A stretch of 64,000 nucleotides of DNA from CBDEGK01 sp965237855 (GTDB lineage Bacteria; Pseudomonadota; Gammaproteobacteria; Pseudomonadales; Halieaceae), in NCBI GenBank assembly GCA_965237855.1, contig CBDEGK010000003.1:558001-622000 (forward strand). The letters are read 5' to 3'. The notes under the pieces were generated by a model. It was not told the DNA's origin, searched no databases, and saw only the letters and a program-made list of their open reading frames with translations. The position numbers and the translations under genes were made by a program. Numbering within the stretch: the stretch's first letter is position 1; every line of letters begins with the position of its first letter. Below, one piece after another: positions 1 through 7,684 of this stretch.

Positions 1-1
1 A

Positions 2-991
2 CCTGGCACTGCCGTCGCAGATGAGGTGGCGCTAACCGAGAATCCCCCGCCAATTTACGTGGTAAAGGAAGCAGACACCCTGTGGGGTATTGCGAGTCTC
101 TACCTGCGTGATCCCTGGGAGTGGCAGGAAATTTGGGAAATTAACCTGCAGCTCGACAACCCCCACCTGATTTTCCCCGGCGACCAACTTTATCTTGTCT
201 ACGAGGACGGCAGGCCGCGCCTGAGGGTACGCCGCGGAGCGGAATCCCGCACCGTCAAGCTGGCGCCCAATATGCGTATTGAGCCGCTGGATAAGGCGAT
301 ACCCACTATTTCGTTGGAGCAAATTGGCGCTTGGCTCAGTGGGCACCGCATAATCAGCCCGGAGCAGCTCACCGCTGCACCCTACGTGGTGGCGGGTGCC
401 CAGCGCCATCTTCTCAGCGCGGCCGGCGACTTGTTCTATGCCCGCGGCGCGCTGCCCGAGGACGAACTGGGTTACGGCATCTATCGCAGGGGCGACGTCT
501 ATGTTGATCCGTTTACCAAGGAGGTACTGGGGCTGCAGGCGCGGGATATTGGCAGCGCCACCCTGTTGGAGCGCCATGATATGGACGTCAATCATTTGGA
601 AGTGACCCGGGTGACTGAAGAGGTACGCAATGGTGACAGGCTGATCCCCAACGAGGCGCGTCAGATTTCGGCCTCGTTTGTGCCGCGTTCTCCAGATTGG
701 GAGGTGAATGCGGTGATGGTTGCGGTTGACGGCGGCGTCAGCCAAATTGGAACACTCGACATTGTGGCAATAAACAAGGGCGAAAGAGAGAACATGGCAT
801 CCGGGCACATTATGGCCATCTACCAGTCGGGGGAGTCGATTCGCGACCAGGTCGCCAATGAGCGCCTGCAGATGCCTGATGTTCGCGCCGGCCTGCTCAT
901 GATTTTTCGTACTTTTGAGAAAATGAGCTACGCTATAGTACTGAAGAGCAATCGTCCGCTGGTGGTGGGAGATCGCGTCAGCAATCCCTGA
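2..991 (+). CDS. LysM peptidoglycan-binding protein (5' end outside window)
   Basis: The frame is open from base 2, so the gene enters from upstream. A GTG at 26 is in frame, but the residues before it (A-V-A then D-E) resemble a signal-peptidase site, so the real start is probably outside and the mature protein exported. Counted from that GTG, residues about 10-57 form a LysM module (V-V-K-E-A-D-T-L-W-G-I-A at its start, F-P-G-D-Q-L-Y at its end), a fold that binds peptidoglycan glycan chains. The remaining 260 residues carry no enzymatic motif I recognise. LysM proteins of this layout commonly sit directly upstream of dprA in gammaproteobacteria, as here (45 bp gap). The cell-wall role is family knowledge; the exact function is unknown. 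Confidence 0.85.
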   Translation, partial: PGTAVADEVALTENPPPIYVVKEADTLWGIASLYLRDPWEWQEIWEINLQLDNPHLIFPGDQLYLVYEDGRPRLRVRRGAESRTVKLAPNMRIEPLDKAIPTISLEQIGAWLSGHRIISPEQLTAAPYVVAGAQRHLLSAAGDLFYARGALPEDELGYGIYRRGDVYVDPFTKEVLGLQARDIGSATLLERHDMDVNHLEVTRVTEEVRNGDRLIPNEARQISASFVPRSPDWEVNAVMVAVDGGVSQIGTLDIVAINKGERENMASGHIMAIYQSGESIRDQVANERLQMPDVRAGLLMIFRTFEKMSYAIVLKSNRPLVVGDRVSNP

Positions 992-1036
992 TTCGCTCAA
1001 GGTCCACCCTGGCTGACCACTGATCAAGGATGATCT

Positions 1037-2128
1037 ATGGATGCCGAACAGGAGCGACACTGGCTGGTATTGCATCAATTGCTTGGCGGCAGTAACCAAC
1101 TGCTGCTAAAGCTTTCCCGGCTGTCAGAAAACCCCGGCACTATATTGGCTGCCGCCGAAAATGCCTGGATGCAGGCTGGCGCTGATCGCGAGCTGTTGGC
1201 ACGGCGCAGGAACTGGCAGCACCGGCTGTCAGATGTGGTCGCTCGACAGCAGGAGCAACTGCACGTGCTGGACGGGCGGATCCTGCCTATAGCCAACGCC
1301 GACTATCCACCTTTATTGAGAGAAATTCCCGATCCGCCGGCGTTGTTGTATGTACAAGGTGATGTGCGTCATTTGTCGGCGCCGGCACTGGCGGTTGTGG
1401 GCAGTCGGAAATCGAGCCGGGCGGGACAGCGCAGTGCCGGCGAGTTATGTGCCGCATTGGCTGCGGCGGGACTGGCGATATGCAGCGGGCTGGCTCAGGG
1501 CATAGACGCCGCCGCCCACCGGGCGGCATTGGAGGCGGGTGCGGTTACCCTCGGGATAATGGCCACCGGGCTTGACCGGGTGTATCCCCGACAGCATCAG
1601 GGCCTGGCCGAGGAGATCGTCAAGCAGGGTGCCCTGGTAACAGAGTTTCCCCTCGGAGCGCCGCCGACTCGCGAACGATTTCCCCAGCGCAATCGAATTA
1701 TCAGTGGCTTGTGTCTCGGTGTTTTGATTATAGAAGCTGCCCTGCGCTCTGGTTCCCTGATTACTGCCCGTATGGCGCTGGAACAGAACCGGGAGGTATT
1801 TGCCTTGCCACACTCTATCTATCATCCCCAGGGTCGAGGCTGTAATGCACTGCTAAAAGAGGGTGCCTGCCTGGTCAGGGAAGTCGGCGATATCCTGTGG
1901 GAACTGCGCGGATTTAGTGGGTCGCTGGTTGCGCCGGCCCCGTCAGAGTCGGTCGCTTTGAGCCAGGAAATACAGGCGTTGCTGGCGCTGCTGGGGGATG
2001 CGCCGATCGGCCTGGATGAACTGGCCGCGAGCAGCCAACAGCCGGTTGCCGAACTCATGCAGGCGATGACTGAATTACAATTGCGGGGCCTGGTGGAAAA
2101 CAAAGGAGGTCTGTATATGCGCAGCTGA
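1037..2128 (+). CDS. dprA: DNA-processing protein DprA (Smf)
   Basis: DprA loads RecA onto incoming single-stranded DNA during natural transformation and acts in the cytoplasm. The 363-residue protein has the usual full length. The Rossmann-like core shows the phosphate-binding G122-S-R motif and a second conserved block S150-G-L-A-Q-G-I-D157, followed by R-N-R-I-I-S-G and S-G-S-L-I-T-A. The last 65 or so residues fit the C-terminal winged-helix domain. The ATG at 1037 follows A-A-G-G-A about 8 bp upstream. It lies between the LysM gene and purE, a common order. The family assignment is firm. Whether this organism is transformable cannot be told from this gene, since dprA is widespread in non-competent species. 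Confidence 0.93.
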   Translation: MDAEQERHWLVLHQLLGGSNQLLLKLSRLSENPGTILAAAENAWMQAGADRELLARRRNWQHRLSDVVARQQEQLHVLDGRILPIANADYPPLLREIPDPPALLYVQGDVRHLSAPALAVVGSRKSSRAGQRSAGELCAALAAAGLAICSGLAQGIDAAAHRAALEAGAVTLGIMATGLDRVYPRQHQGLAEEIVKQGALVTEFPLGAPPTRERFPQRNRIISGLCLGVLIIEAALRSGSLITARMALEQNREVFALPHSIYHPQGRGCNALLKEGACLVREVGDILWELRGFSGSLVAPAPSESVALSQEIQALLALLGDAPIGLDELAASSQQPVAELMQAMTELQLRGLVENKGGLYMRS

Positions 2129-2238
2129 GTTGGGCTCGGGCTTGCCATTTGCCACTGCGCTTGGTTATATTTCGCGCTTTTCAGCCTGTAAGTCTTTGCA
2201 ACAGGCAATTATGGCCGATGAATCGGCGGAGATAAATA

Positions 2239-2742
2239 ATGAGCCAATCCTTTGTGGCGGTACTAATGGGTTCCGATTCTGATCTGCCGATCATGGAGGA
2301 ATCTTTCAAAATTTTGGAAAAACTGGGTATCCGGTTCGAGGCAAAAATTACCTCGGCTCACCGCACGCCTGAGGTCACGCATGCCTATGTCACCGATGCC
2401 GATGCCCGCGGCTGCGGGGCGTTTATTTGCGCTGCCGGTATGGCCGCTCACCTGGCCGGTGCGGTGTCTGCGAACACCATTAAACCGGTGATTGGCGTGC
2501 CCCTGGCGGCATCGCTGGATGGCCTGGATGCGTTGCTTGCCACCGTACAGATGCCGGCGGGAATTCCCGTGGCAACCGTGGCAATTGGCAAAGCCGGCGC
2601 CAAGAATGCCGCCTACCTGGCGGCGCAGATACTGGCGGGCAGTGACCCCGATCTGGGTCAACGCCTGCGCGACGAGCGGGCCGTCAATAGTCAGGCTGTA
2701 CAGGATAAAGACGCTGCCCTGCAGAAAAAACTCGGACACTGA
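2239..2742 (+). CDS. purE: N5-carboxyaminoimidazole ribonucleotide mutase PurE
   Basis: PurE converts N5-CAIR to CAIR in de novo purine synthesis. The 167 residues match the family length. The substrate loop G11-S-D-S-D-L-P and the catalytic S39-A-H41-R-T-P block are intact, followed by an A-A-G-M-A-A-H-L-A-G segment and an I-G-V-P-L turn. A G-G-A-G-A Shine-Dalgarno stands about 7 bp before the ATG at 2239. The usual partner purK is not next to it; the following gene is tsaC, 8 bp downstream. Class I PurE, which works with PurK, is expected from the lineage, but purK must then lie elsewhere. Confidence 0.95.
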   Translation: MSQSFVAVLMGSDSDLPIMEESFKILEKLGIRFEAKITSAHRTPEVTHAYVTDADARGCGAFICAAGMAAHLAGAVSANTIKPVIGVPLAASLDGLDALLATVQMPAGIPVATVAIGKAGAKNAAYLAAQILAGSDPDLGQRLRDERAVNSQAVQDKDAALQKKLGH

Positions 2743-2750
2743 GCGCGGCC

Positions 2751-3305
2751 TTGAATTTACACGCCCGCCTCGCCGCTCAGACGCTGAATGTCGGCGGCAT
2801 CATCGCCTATCCCACGGAAGCGGTCTGGGGCCTGGGTTGTGACCCGTTCAATTACCAGGCGGTTGAGCGCCTGTTGCGACTAAAGGCCAGGCCCATTGGC
2901 AAGGGCCTGATTCTGGTGGCGGCAGATTGGCACCAGTTTGCCTGGTTGCTGGATGACCTGGATACGGGGCAACAGCAGCAACTGCGAGACTCCTGGCCCG
3001 GCCCCAATACCTGGTTGGTACCCCACCGGGGGCGGGTCCCCCAATGGCTGAGCGGCGCGTTTGATACTATCGCCCTACGGGTTAGCGATCACCCGGTGGT
3101 GATTGAATTGTGTCGCGCACACGGGGCGCCGCTGGTATCCACCTCGGCCAACGTGAGCGGCACGCAACCCGCGTTGCACGCATTCCAGGTGCGTCGGCAT
3201 TTTGGTGCAGCGCTGGACTATGTGGTTCCGGGCGCGCTGGGCGGTGCCAACTTACCGAGCGCAATTCGCGATGTTCGCACCGGCGAGGTATTGCGTGATG
3301 GCTGA
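2751..3305 (+). CDS. tsaC: L-threonylcarbamoyladenylate synthase TsaC
   Basis: TsaC (YrdC/RimN) makes threonylcarbamoyl-AMP from threonine, bicarbonate and ATP, the first step of the t6A37 modification of ANN-decoding tRNAs. The 184-residue protein consists of the single YrdC domain: Y-P-T-E-A-V-W-G-L-G-C-D near residues 20-31, a K-x-R-P-x-x-K-G-L-I-L-V block near 45-57, and S-T-S-A-N-V-S-G in the second half. No ATG is available near the domain start, so the TTG at 2751 is taken as the start, 8 bp after purE. A TTG start implies modest translation or coupling to purE. hemF follows after 17 bp. Confidence 0.9.
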   Translation: MNLHARLAAQTLNVGGIIAYPTEAVWGLGCDPFNYQAVERLLRLKARPIGKGLILVAADWHQFAWLLDDLDTGQQQQLRDSWPGPNTWLVPHRGRVPQWLSGAFDTIALRVSDHPVVIELCRAHGAPLVSTSANVSGTQPALHAFQVRRHFGAALDYVVPGALGGANLPSAIRDVRTGEVLRDG

Positions 3306-3322
3306 CAGCAGAGAGGTGGCTA

Positions 3323-4243
3323 ATGGCAGCTAGTCGGGCTGAACAGGTAAAGGCTTATTTTCTGGCGCTGCAAAACAGCATCTGTAGCGGTCTGGAGCAG
3401 CTCGACGGTGGCGCCGGCTTTGCAGTTGACGAATGGGACCGGCCCGGTGGCGGTGGTGGCTGCTCACAGGTCTTGAGTGATGGCCGGGTATTCGAAAAAG
3501 CCGGTGTGAATTTCTCCCATGTGATGGGCAATTCGCTGCCACCATCGGCATCGGCCCAGCGGCCAGAGCTGGCAGAGCGCGGATTTGAGGCCATGGGCGT
3601 GTCCCTGGTGATTCACCCGCGCAACCCCTACGTCCCCACCAGTCACGCCAATGTCCGGCTGTTCATAGCCGATCAGGAGGGGGAGGAGCCGCTGTGGTGG
3701 TTTGGGGGTGGTTATGACCTCACACCCTATTACGCGTTTGAAGAGGATTGTCGGCACTGGCACAGCACCGCGGCCGCGGCCTGCGAACCCTTCGGCAGCG
3801 AGGTCTATCCGCGCTTCAAGCGCTGGTGCGACGAGTATTTTTACCTGCCCCATCGACGCGAGCCACGTGGTATCGGCGGGCTCTTTTTTGACGATCTCAA
3901 TGAATGGGACTTTGATACCAGCTTTAACTTTGTTCAGGCCATTGGTGATTCCTTCCTGCCTGCCTACCGGCCGATAGTAGAGCGGCGTAAAGACAGGCCA
4001 TACGGGGAGCGGGAGCGGAAATTTCAACTCTACCGGCGCGGCCGTTACGTGGAATTTAACCTGGTTTATGATCGAGGTACCCTGTTTGGATTGCAATCAG
4101 ACGGGCGCACAGAATCCATCCTGATGTCTCTGCCGCCGTTGGTACGGTGGGAGTACAATTACCAGGCAGAGCCCGGCAGTGAAGAGGCGCGGCTGACAGA
4201 GCATTTTCTGCAGGGGCGTGAATGGCTGGAGGCCAGTGGCTGA
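3323..4243 (+). CDS. hemF: Oxygen-dependent coproporphyrinogen III oxidase HemF
   Basis: HemF oxidatively decarboxylates coproporphyrinogen III to protoporphyrinogen IX using O2, in the cytoplasm. The 306 residues are collinear with the family: a G-G-G-G-C/S segment near 51-54, N-P-Y-V-P-T-S-H-A-N-V-R around 96-107 with the conserved histidine, W-W-F-G-G-G-Y-D-L-T-P-Y, and G-I-G-G-L-F-F-D-D-L. A strong G-A-G-A-G-G site lies 6 bp before the ATG at 3323. The gene fits the aerobic, heme-rich physiology suggested by the oxidase and cytochrome genes downstream. The stop at 4241-4243 is only 2 bp before the aroE start. Confidence 0.96.
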   Translation: MAASRAEQVKAYFLALQNSICSGLEQLDGGAGFAVDEWDRPGGGGGCSQVLSDGRVFEKAGVNFSHVMGNSLPPSASAQRPELAERGFEAMGVSLVIHPRNPYVPTSHANVRLFIADQEGEEPLWWFGGGYDLTPYYAFEEDCRHWHSTAAAACEPFGSEVYPRFKRWCDEYFYLPHRREPRGIGGLFFDDLNEWDFDTSFNFVQAIGDSFLPAYRPIVERRKDRPYGERERKFQLYRRGRYVEFNLVYDRGTLFGLQSDGRTESILMSLPPLVRWEYNYQAEPGSEEARLTEHFLQGREWLEASG

Positions 4244-4245
4244 CG

Positions 4246-5085
4246 ATGAGCGACAAATACAGCGTTTTTGGCAATCCGGTGCGGCACAGCAAATCGCCGC
4301 AGATTCACGCCGCGTTCGCGCAGCAGTGCCGGCAGGATATGCAGTACCGCGCGACCCTGGTGAAGGAAGGTGAATTTGCGCGGGCAGCGGACGGTTTTTT
4401 TGCCAAGGGCGGCAAGGGCCTGAATATTACCGTGCCGTTCAAGGGTGATGCTTGTACCTACGCCGACGGCCTCAGCCCTCGTGCCGAACGAGCGCAGGCG
4501 GTGAACACCTTGATTCGACAGGATGACGACCAGATCGAAGGCGACAATACCGACGGCATCGGCCTGGTGCGGGATATGATCGCCAACCTCGGCTGGACCA
4601 TCAGCGGGCAACGTGTGTTGATTCTGGGCGCCGGTGGCGCGGTGCGAGGTATATTGGAATTATTGCTGCAAGAGCGGCCAGCCGAGTTGATGATTGCCAA
4701 TCGAACTGCCCACAAGGCAGTCGACCTGGCCGATTCCTTTGCCCAGATGGGTAGAGTTGAGGGTGGCGGCTACGAGACACTGGCGGGACGACAGTTTGAT
4801 CTGCTTATCAATGGCACCGCTGCCAGTCTGGCCGGGGATCTGCCGCCCCTGCCCAACCATTTGCTGACCGAGCGCAGCTGCTGTTACGACATGATGTACG
4901 CCGCCGAGCCGACGATATTTATGCGCTGGGCGGCCCAGAATACAGCCTGGGCGGTGGCAGATGGTCTGGGTATGCTGGTTGAGCAGGCGGCGGAGAGCTT
5001 CTACCTGTGGCGTCAGCAGCGGCCGCAGACTGGCCCCGTTATCAACGCCCTGCGTGCCGAAATGTCGGTGGAGAACGGAGCGTGA
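4246..5085 (+). CDS. aroE: Shikimate dehydrogenase AroE (NADP+)
   Basis: AroE reduces 3-dehydroshikimate to shikimate in aromatic amino-acid synthesis. The 279-residue protein opens with the substrate motif N-P-V-R-H-S-K-S-P, has N-I-T-V-P-F-K with the catalytic lysine near residue 65, N-T-D-G-I-G near 101-106, and the NADP loop G-A-G-G-A-V. An in-frame ATG at 4222 would overlap hemF, but 4246 is preferred because family members start a few residues before the x-V-F-G-N-P motif. hemF ends 2 bp earlier, so translation is probably coupled. The 3' end overlaps yheV by 4 bp (GTGA). Confidence 0.95.
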   Translation: MSDKYSVFGNPVRHSKSPQIHAAFAQQCRQDMQYRATLVKEGEFARAADGFFAKGGKGLNITVPFKGDACTYADGLSPRAERAQAVNTLIRQDDDQIEGDNTDGIGLVRDMIANLGWTISGQRVLILGAGGAVRGILELLLQERPAELMIANRTAHKAVDLADSFAQMGRVEGGGYETLAGRQFDLLINGTAASLAGDLPPLPNHLLTERSCCYDMMYAAEPTIFMRWAAQNTAWAVADGLGMLVEQAAESFYLWRQQRPQTGPVINALRAEMSVENGA

Positions 5086-5327
5086 CGCGCCGATTTATTG
5101 CAGGCGCTGTTTGTCCACGTTGCGGGGAACAGGACAAGCTGGTGGTCGATACGGAGACGGACCTGCGTGAATGCGTTAAATGTGGATTTCGCGAGGAACG
5201 CCCGCGGGAGGGCACGGCTGCAGAATTGCGAACCCGGGTTAATCGACCCGCCGCCCGGCGCGCCGAAACTCCCAGCGAGGTGGTAACACTGATCGACCCC
5301 GCTGACAGCGATGAGAAGGCAGATTAG
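5082..5327 (+). CDS. yheV: YheV-family putative zinc-ribbon protein
   Basis: A small 81-residue protein starting at the GTG that overlaps the aroE stop (GTGA, 5082-5085), with a G-G-A-G site upstream. It has the family N-terminus R-R-F-I-A-G-A-x-C-P-x-C and a second pair E-C-V-K-C-G-F, so four cysteines in two CxxC pairs that should bind zinc. Members of this family (DUF2387) are conserved near aroE or kefB in gammaproteobacteria, and their biochemical role is unknown. The C-terminal third is charged and probably disordered. Its stop codon overlaps that of the convergent gene at 5324 by 4 bp. Confidence 0.82.
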   Translation: MTRRFIAGAVCPRCGEQDKLVVDTETDLRECVKCGFREERPREGTAAELRTRVNRPAARRAETPSEVVTLIDPADSDEKAD

Positions 5328-5955
5328 TAGCTGGCCGTTGCCGGCAATCTCAGGTCTATCTGCTCATCTCGGCTCAGACAGGGCAACTCAGGCCAGGATA
5401 TAGCCTCCGCGTTTAGCTCTGCACCCTGCCGCAACACGGATTCCCGGTCGATCATTCGATCCACCGTATGTTCAACCAACTCGTTCAAGCGATTGGCCAG
5501 CTGGTCGCCAATGAGATGATGGACGATGATATTGGACCGGGTCATGTCGAGCGGCAGCAGGGCGACGGATCGATGGCGGATATGTTGGTCGTTAATTTCT
5601 TCAAACAGGCGCTGCGCCAGGTAGGACTCGTCCATCAGCTCCCGTAGTCCGCTGGCCTCGGCCAGTTCAGATGGGGGCAGCAGGAAAAAATCTTCTGCCA
5701 TATGCAGAAACGGCGCCACGTAATTGTAGGTTTGCGCCTGGAGCAGGCCCCACCGATGCCGTCCAGAAACTCGGGGACATACTCAATATAGCGCTGCACA
5801 AAGCTCACCAGTCGCGCCGGTGCGTCAGTGCCGGGTAACAACAGGGATGAGCGCAAGCTCTCAAGGTTTTGCTCGAAGCTCAGTAGAAGCTGCCCGCTGC
5901 GTTGTTCGTGGTCTACAGCCAGGGCGATGGTCTCGCGAATCTGGTCGGTGCTCAT
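5324..5955 (-). pseudogene. Conserved-looking hypothetical protein, frameshifted
   Basis: I do not recognise this gene. On the minus strand an ATG at 5955 (an in-frame GTG at 5967 is an alternative) opens a helical, acidic sequence that reads sensibly to F-L-D-G-I-G-G. It then runs into an implausible Arg/Cys-rich tail. One base out of phase, a continuous frame picks up at L-L-Q-A-Q-T-Y-N-Y-V-A-P-F-L-H-M and runs to a TAA at 5324-5326. Adding one C to the C4 run at 5748-5751 would join the two parts into about 210 residues without signal peptide or membrane segment. It lies between yheV and a MATE exporter. It is either a recent pseudogene or an assembly indel. Confidence 0.6.
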
Positions 5956-6015
5956 GTGCCGATCCACGCTTTTGTAAGAGTGGACTGTTAAGGCTAGTAC
6001 AAACCGTTGGTTTCG

Positions 6016-7353
6016 CTAGTGGCTTGCAGTCAACCAGCCCTGGCGCTGGTTCAGTAGCCAGTAGTACCAACCCAGGGAGACACCGCGAGCGCCATTGAAG
6101 ACCAGGAACGATATCCACAAACCGGTGTTACCCCAGCCCCAGCTCTGCAACAGGTAAAACAATGGCAGGTACACCAGCAGGGCAGAACCGAGCATGGTTA
6201 TCATCATGGGCCGGGTCATGGCGGTGCCGATGAATATCCCATCCAGCAGGTATGAGGCAGCGGCCACCAGGGGCAGTAGGACCAACCAGATTTGATACTC
6301 AAACAAGAGGCCTGCGATGCGACCGTGACCAGTAAATAGCGGAAACAGCAGATTCCCTGCCAGAGCAAACACCGTGCTGATCAACATTGCGGTTACGCCG
6401 CACCAGAAGGTGCAGGCACGAACCGCCCGGTAAAAATCTGCCATGCGTCTGGCGCCGATGGCCTCGCCGGTTAGTGCCTCAACAGCAAAAGCGAAGCCAT
6501 CCATGGCGTAAGCCGCCAATAGCAGCAGGTTCAGCATGATGGAGTTGGCGGCCAGCTGGTCTTCCCCCAGGCGCGCGCTCTGTGCTGTAAAGAAAGCAAA
6601 GCTGAATAGCAGGCACATGGTGCGTACAAACAAGTGGCGATTGCTGGTGAGCAGTTCGCGGTAGGCATCCAGGCGGCGCAGTTGTGCCAGCAAGGCAGCG
6701 GTTAGTTGCAGTTGCAAATTGCGCGACACCGCATAGAGAGCCAGCGCACATCCACAGTATTCTGCGATCACGGTTGCCAAGGCGGCACCGTCACTGTTGA
6801 GCCCGAAGCCGACAATAAAGAGAAAATCCAGGCCAATATTGATGAGATTGGTGGTGACCACGATAAGCATGGGCCAGCGGGTGTTCTGGCGGCCAATAAA
6901 GCAACCGACTACCGCATAAGTCACCAGCACCGCCGGTGCGCTGTAGATGCGTATATAGGTGTAGCTCTGTGCCAGCGGCTCGATAGCGGCACCGGGGTCC
7001 ATCAAAGCCAGGCCCAGGTCCAACCACAGCCGGTGCAGTAGTATCACCAGCAGCGCCAGTACCAGGGCCAATACCATCGATTGCGCCAGTATCAATAACT
7101 GTCGCTCCCGGTCCCGGGTGCCGAAGGCTCTGGCCACCAGGCCGGTGGTACCACTGCGCAGGAAGCTGAAACCCCAGTACAAGAAGGACAGGATACTGGC
7201 ACCGATGGCGACCGCACCAAGGAATACCGGGCTATCCAGGTGACCGAGGATGGCAGTGTCCACTAACCCCAACAAGGGGATGGAAATATTGGACAGAATT
7301 GCCGGCCAGGCTATGGCCCAGACCCGCTGCTGCAGGTGGCGCTCGTCAGTCAT
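6016..7353 (-). CDS. MATE-family efflux transporter, DinF-like
   Basis: A 445-residue polytopic inner-membrane protein with about 12 predicted hydrophobic segments in two similar halves, typical of MATE antiporters that expel cationic drugs or metabolites with H+ or Na+. The N-terminus has W-A-I-A-W-P-A-I-L-S-N followed by P-L-L-G-L-V-D-T-A-I-L-G-H-L, the pattern of the DinF branch, and there is a G-T-T-G-L-V-A-R-A-F-G loop near residue 90. E. coli dinF belongs to the LexA regulon. I see no clear LexA box immediately upstream here, so SOS control is not supported. The substrate is not predictable. Confidence 0.87.
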   Translation of the reverse strand: MTDERHLQQRVWAIAWPAILSNISIPLLGLVDTAILGHLDSPVFLGAVAIGASILSFLYWGFSFLRSGTTGLVARAFGTRDRERQLLILAQSMVLALVLALLVILLHRLWLDLGLALMDPGAAIEPLAQSYTYIRIYSAPAVLVTYAVVGCFIGRQNTRWPMLIVVTTNLINIGLDFLFIVGFGLNSDGAALATVIAEYCGCALALYAVSRNLQLQLTAALLAQLRRLDAYRELLTSNRHLFVRTMCLLFSFAFFTAQSARLGEDQLAANSIMLNLLLLAAYAMDGFAFAVEALTGEAIGARRMADFYRAVRACTFWCGVTAMLISTVFALAGNLLFPLFTGHGRIAGLLFEYQIWLVLLPLVAAASYLLDGIFIGTAMTRPMMITMLGSALLVYLPLFYLLQSWGWGNTGLWISFLVFNGARGVSLGWYYWLLNQRQGWLTASH

Positions 7354-7399
7354 GCGCCCCGACCTTGTCCTGTGTCAATTTTGGACATCTAAATCTCGG

Positions 7400-7405
7400 T
7401 ATAAT
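7400..7405 (+). promoter_or_regulatory. Perfect -10 box, distal cox promoter candidate
   Basis: TATAAT inside TCGGTATAATC. A TTGGAC hexamer at 7381-7386 is only 13 bp away, too close for a standard sigma-70 -35 element, so promoter strength is uncertain. It would drive a transcript of about 275 nt leader before coxB. Confidence 0.35.
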
Positions 7406-7465
7406 CAGGTACTTAGGGAAGATAACATTAATGCTACTGAGTCTGGTCTTTGCCCCGGTTTTCGG

Positions 7466-7471
7466 TATAAT
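7466..7471 (+). promoter_or_regulatory. Perfect -10 box, proximal cox promoter candidate
   Basis: A second TATAAT in an identical 11-base TCGGTATAATC context, 66 bp after the first. The -35 region (CTGGTC at 7444-7449, 16 bp spacing) is weak. Transcription would begin near 7478, a dozen bases before the terminator-like hairpin. Confidence 0.4.
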
Positions 7472-7489
7472 CGCGGCGTTTTGTCGCAC

Positions 7490-7536
7490 CCCACGTCACG
7501 TGGTAATCCAACGAGCAGGGGACGTGGGCCTTTTTT
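7490..7536 (+). terminator. Terminator-like hairpin with competing hairpin (possible attenuator)
   Basis: CCCACGTC (7490-7497) pairs perfectly with GACGTGGG (7521-7528) and is followed by CC and six T (7531-7536), the form of a rho-independent terminator with a 23-nt loop. The 5' arm can instead fold locally as CCACG-TCA-CGTGG (7491-7503), which excludes the terminator. It lies about 12 bp after the predicted start from the proximal box and about 150 bp before coxB. It could be an attenuator of the cox operon or the end of a short RNA. No known riboswitch class is recognised. Confidence 0.45.
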
Positions 7537-7619
7537 AGCGCGCTTCCAGATTTAGCAACTACACTGCAAGAATCAACTAAACTTCCCAGTTACCGGTAGA
7601 AAAACCGGATGCGGGATTA

Positions 7620-7645
7620 CGCTTGAACTGAGAGTTGTTCAAGCG
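7620..7645 (+). promoter_or_regulatory. Stable hairpin in coxB 5' leader
   Basis: CGCTTGAAC (7620-7628) and GTTCAAGCG (7637-7645) are perfect 9-bp arms around an 8-base loop TGAGAGTT, 39 bp before the coxB ATG. There is no T-run, so it is not a terminator. It may stabilise the mRNA or serve as an operator, since the DNA is an inverted repeat. Confidence 0.4.
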
Positions 7646-7684
7646 GTGGGGTAAAAGTCATATGTCAAACGGGAGACACCGGGA

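Larger units (their letters stand above)
7354..7684. promoter_or_regulatory. Intergenic leader region of the cox operon
   Basis: This is the only gene-free stretch over 300 bases. It separates the MATE gene (minus) from coxB (plus). It holds two identical TCGGTATAATC boxes, a terminator-like hairpin with a competing small hairpin just downstream of the second box, a CCGGT/ACCGG mini-hairpin near 7592-7608, a 9-bp hairpin at 7620-7645, and the coxB ribosome-binding site G-G-G-A-G at about 7671. Several short frames exist but none has a ribosome-binding site or a recognisable protein. The layout points to a long, structured 5' leader for the oxidase operon. Confidence 0.6.

Noticed and set aside
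32..1099. Open frame opposite the LysM gene
   Set aside because: Low-complexity translation and no start signal; the LysM domain in the plus frame is clear.
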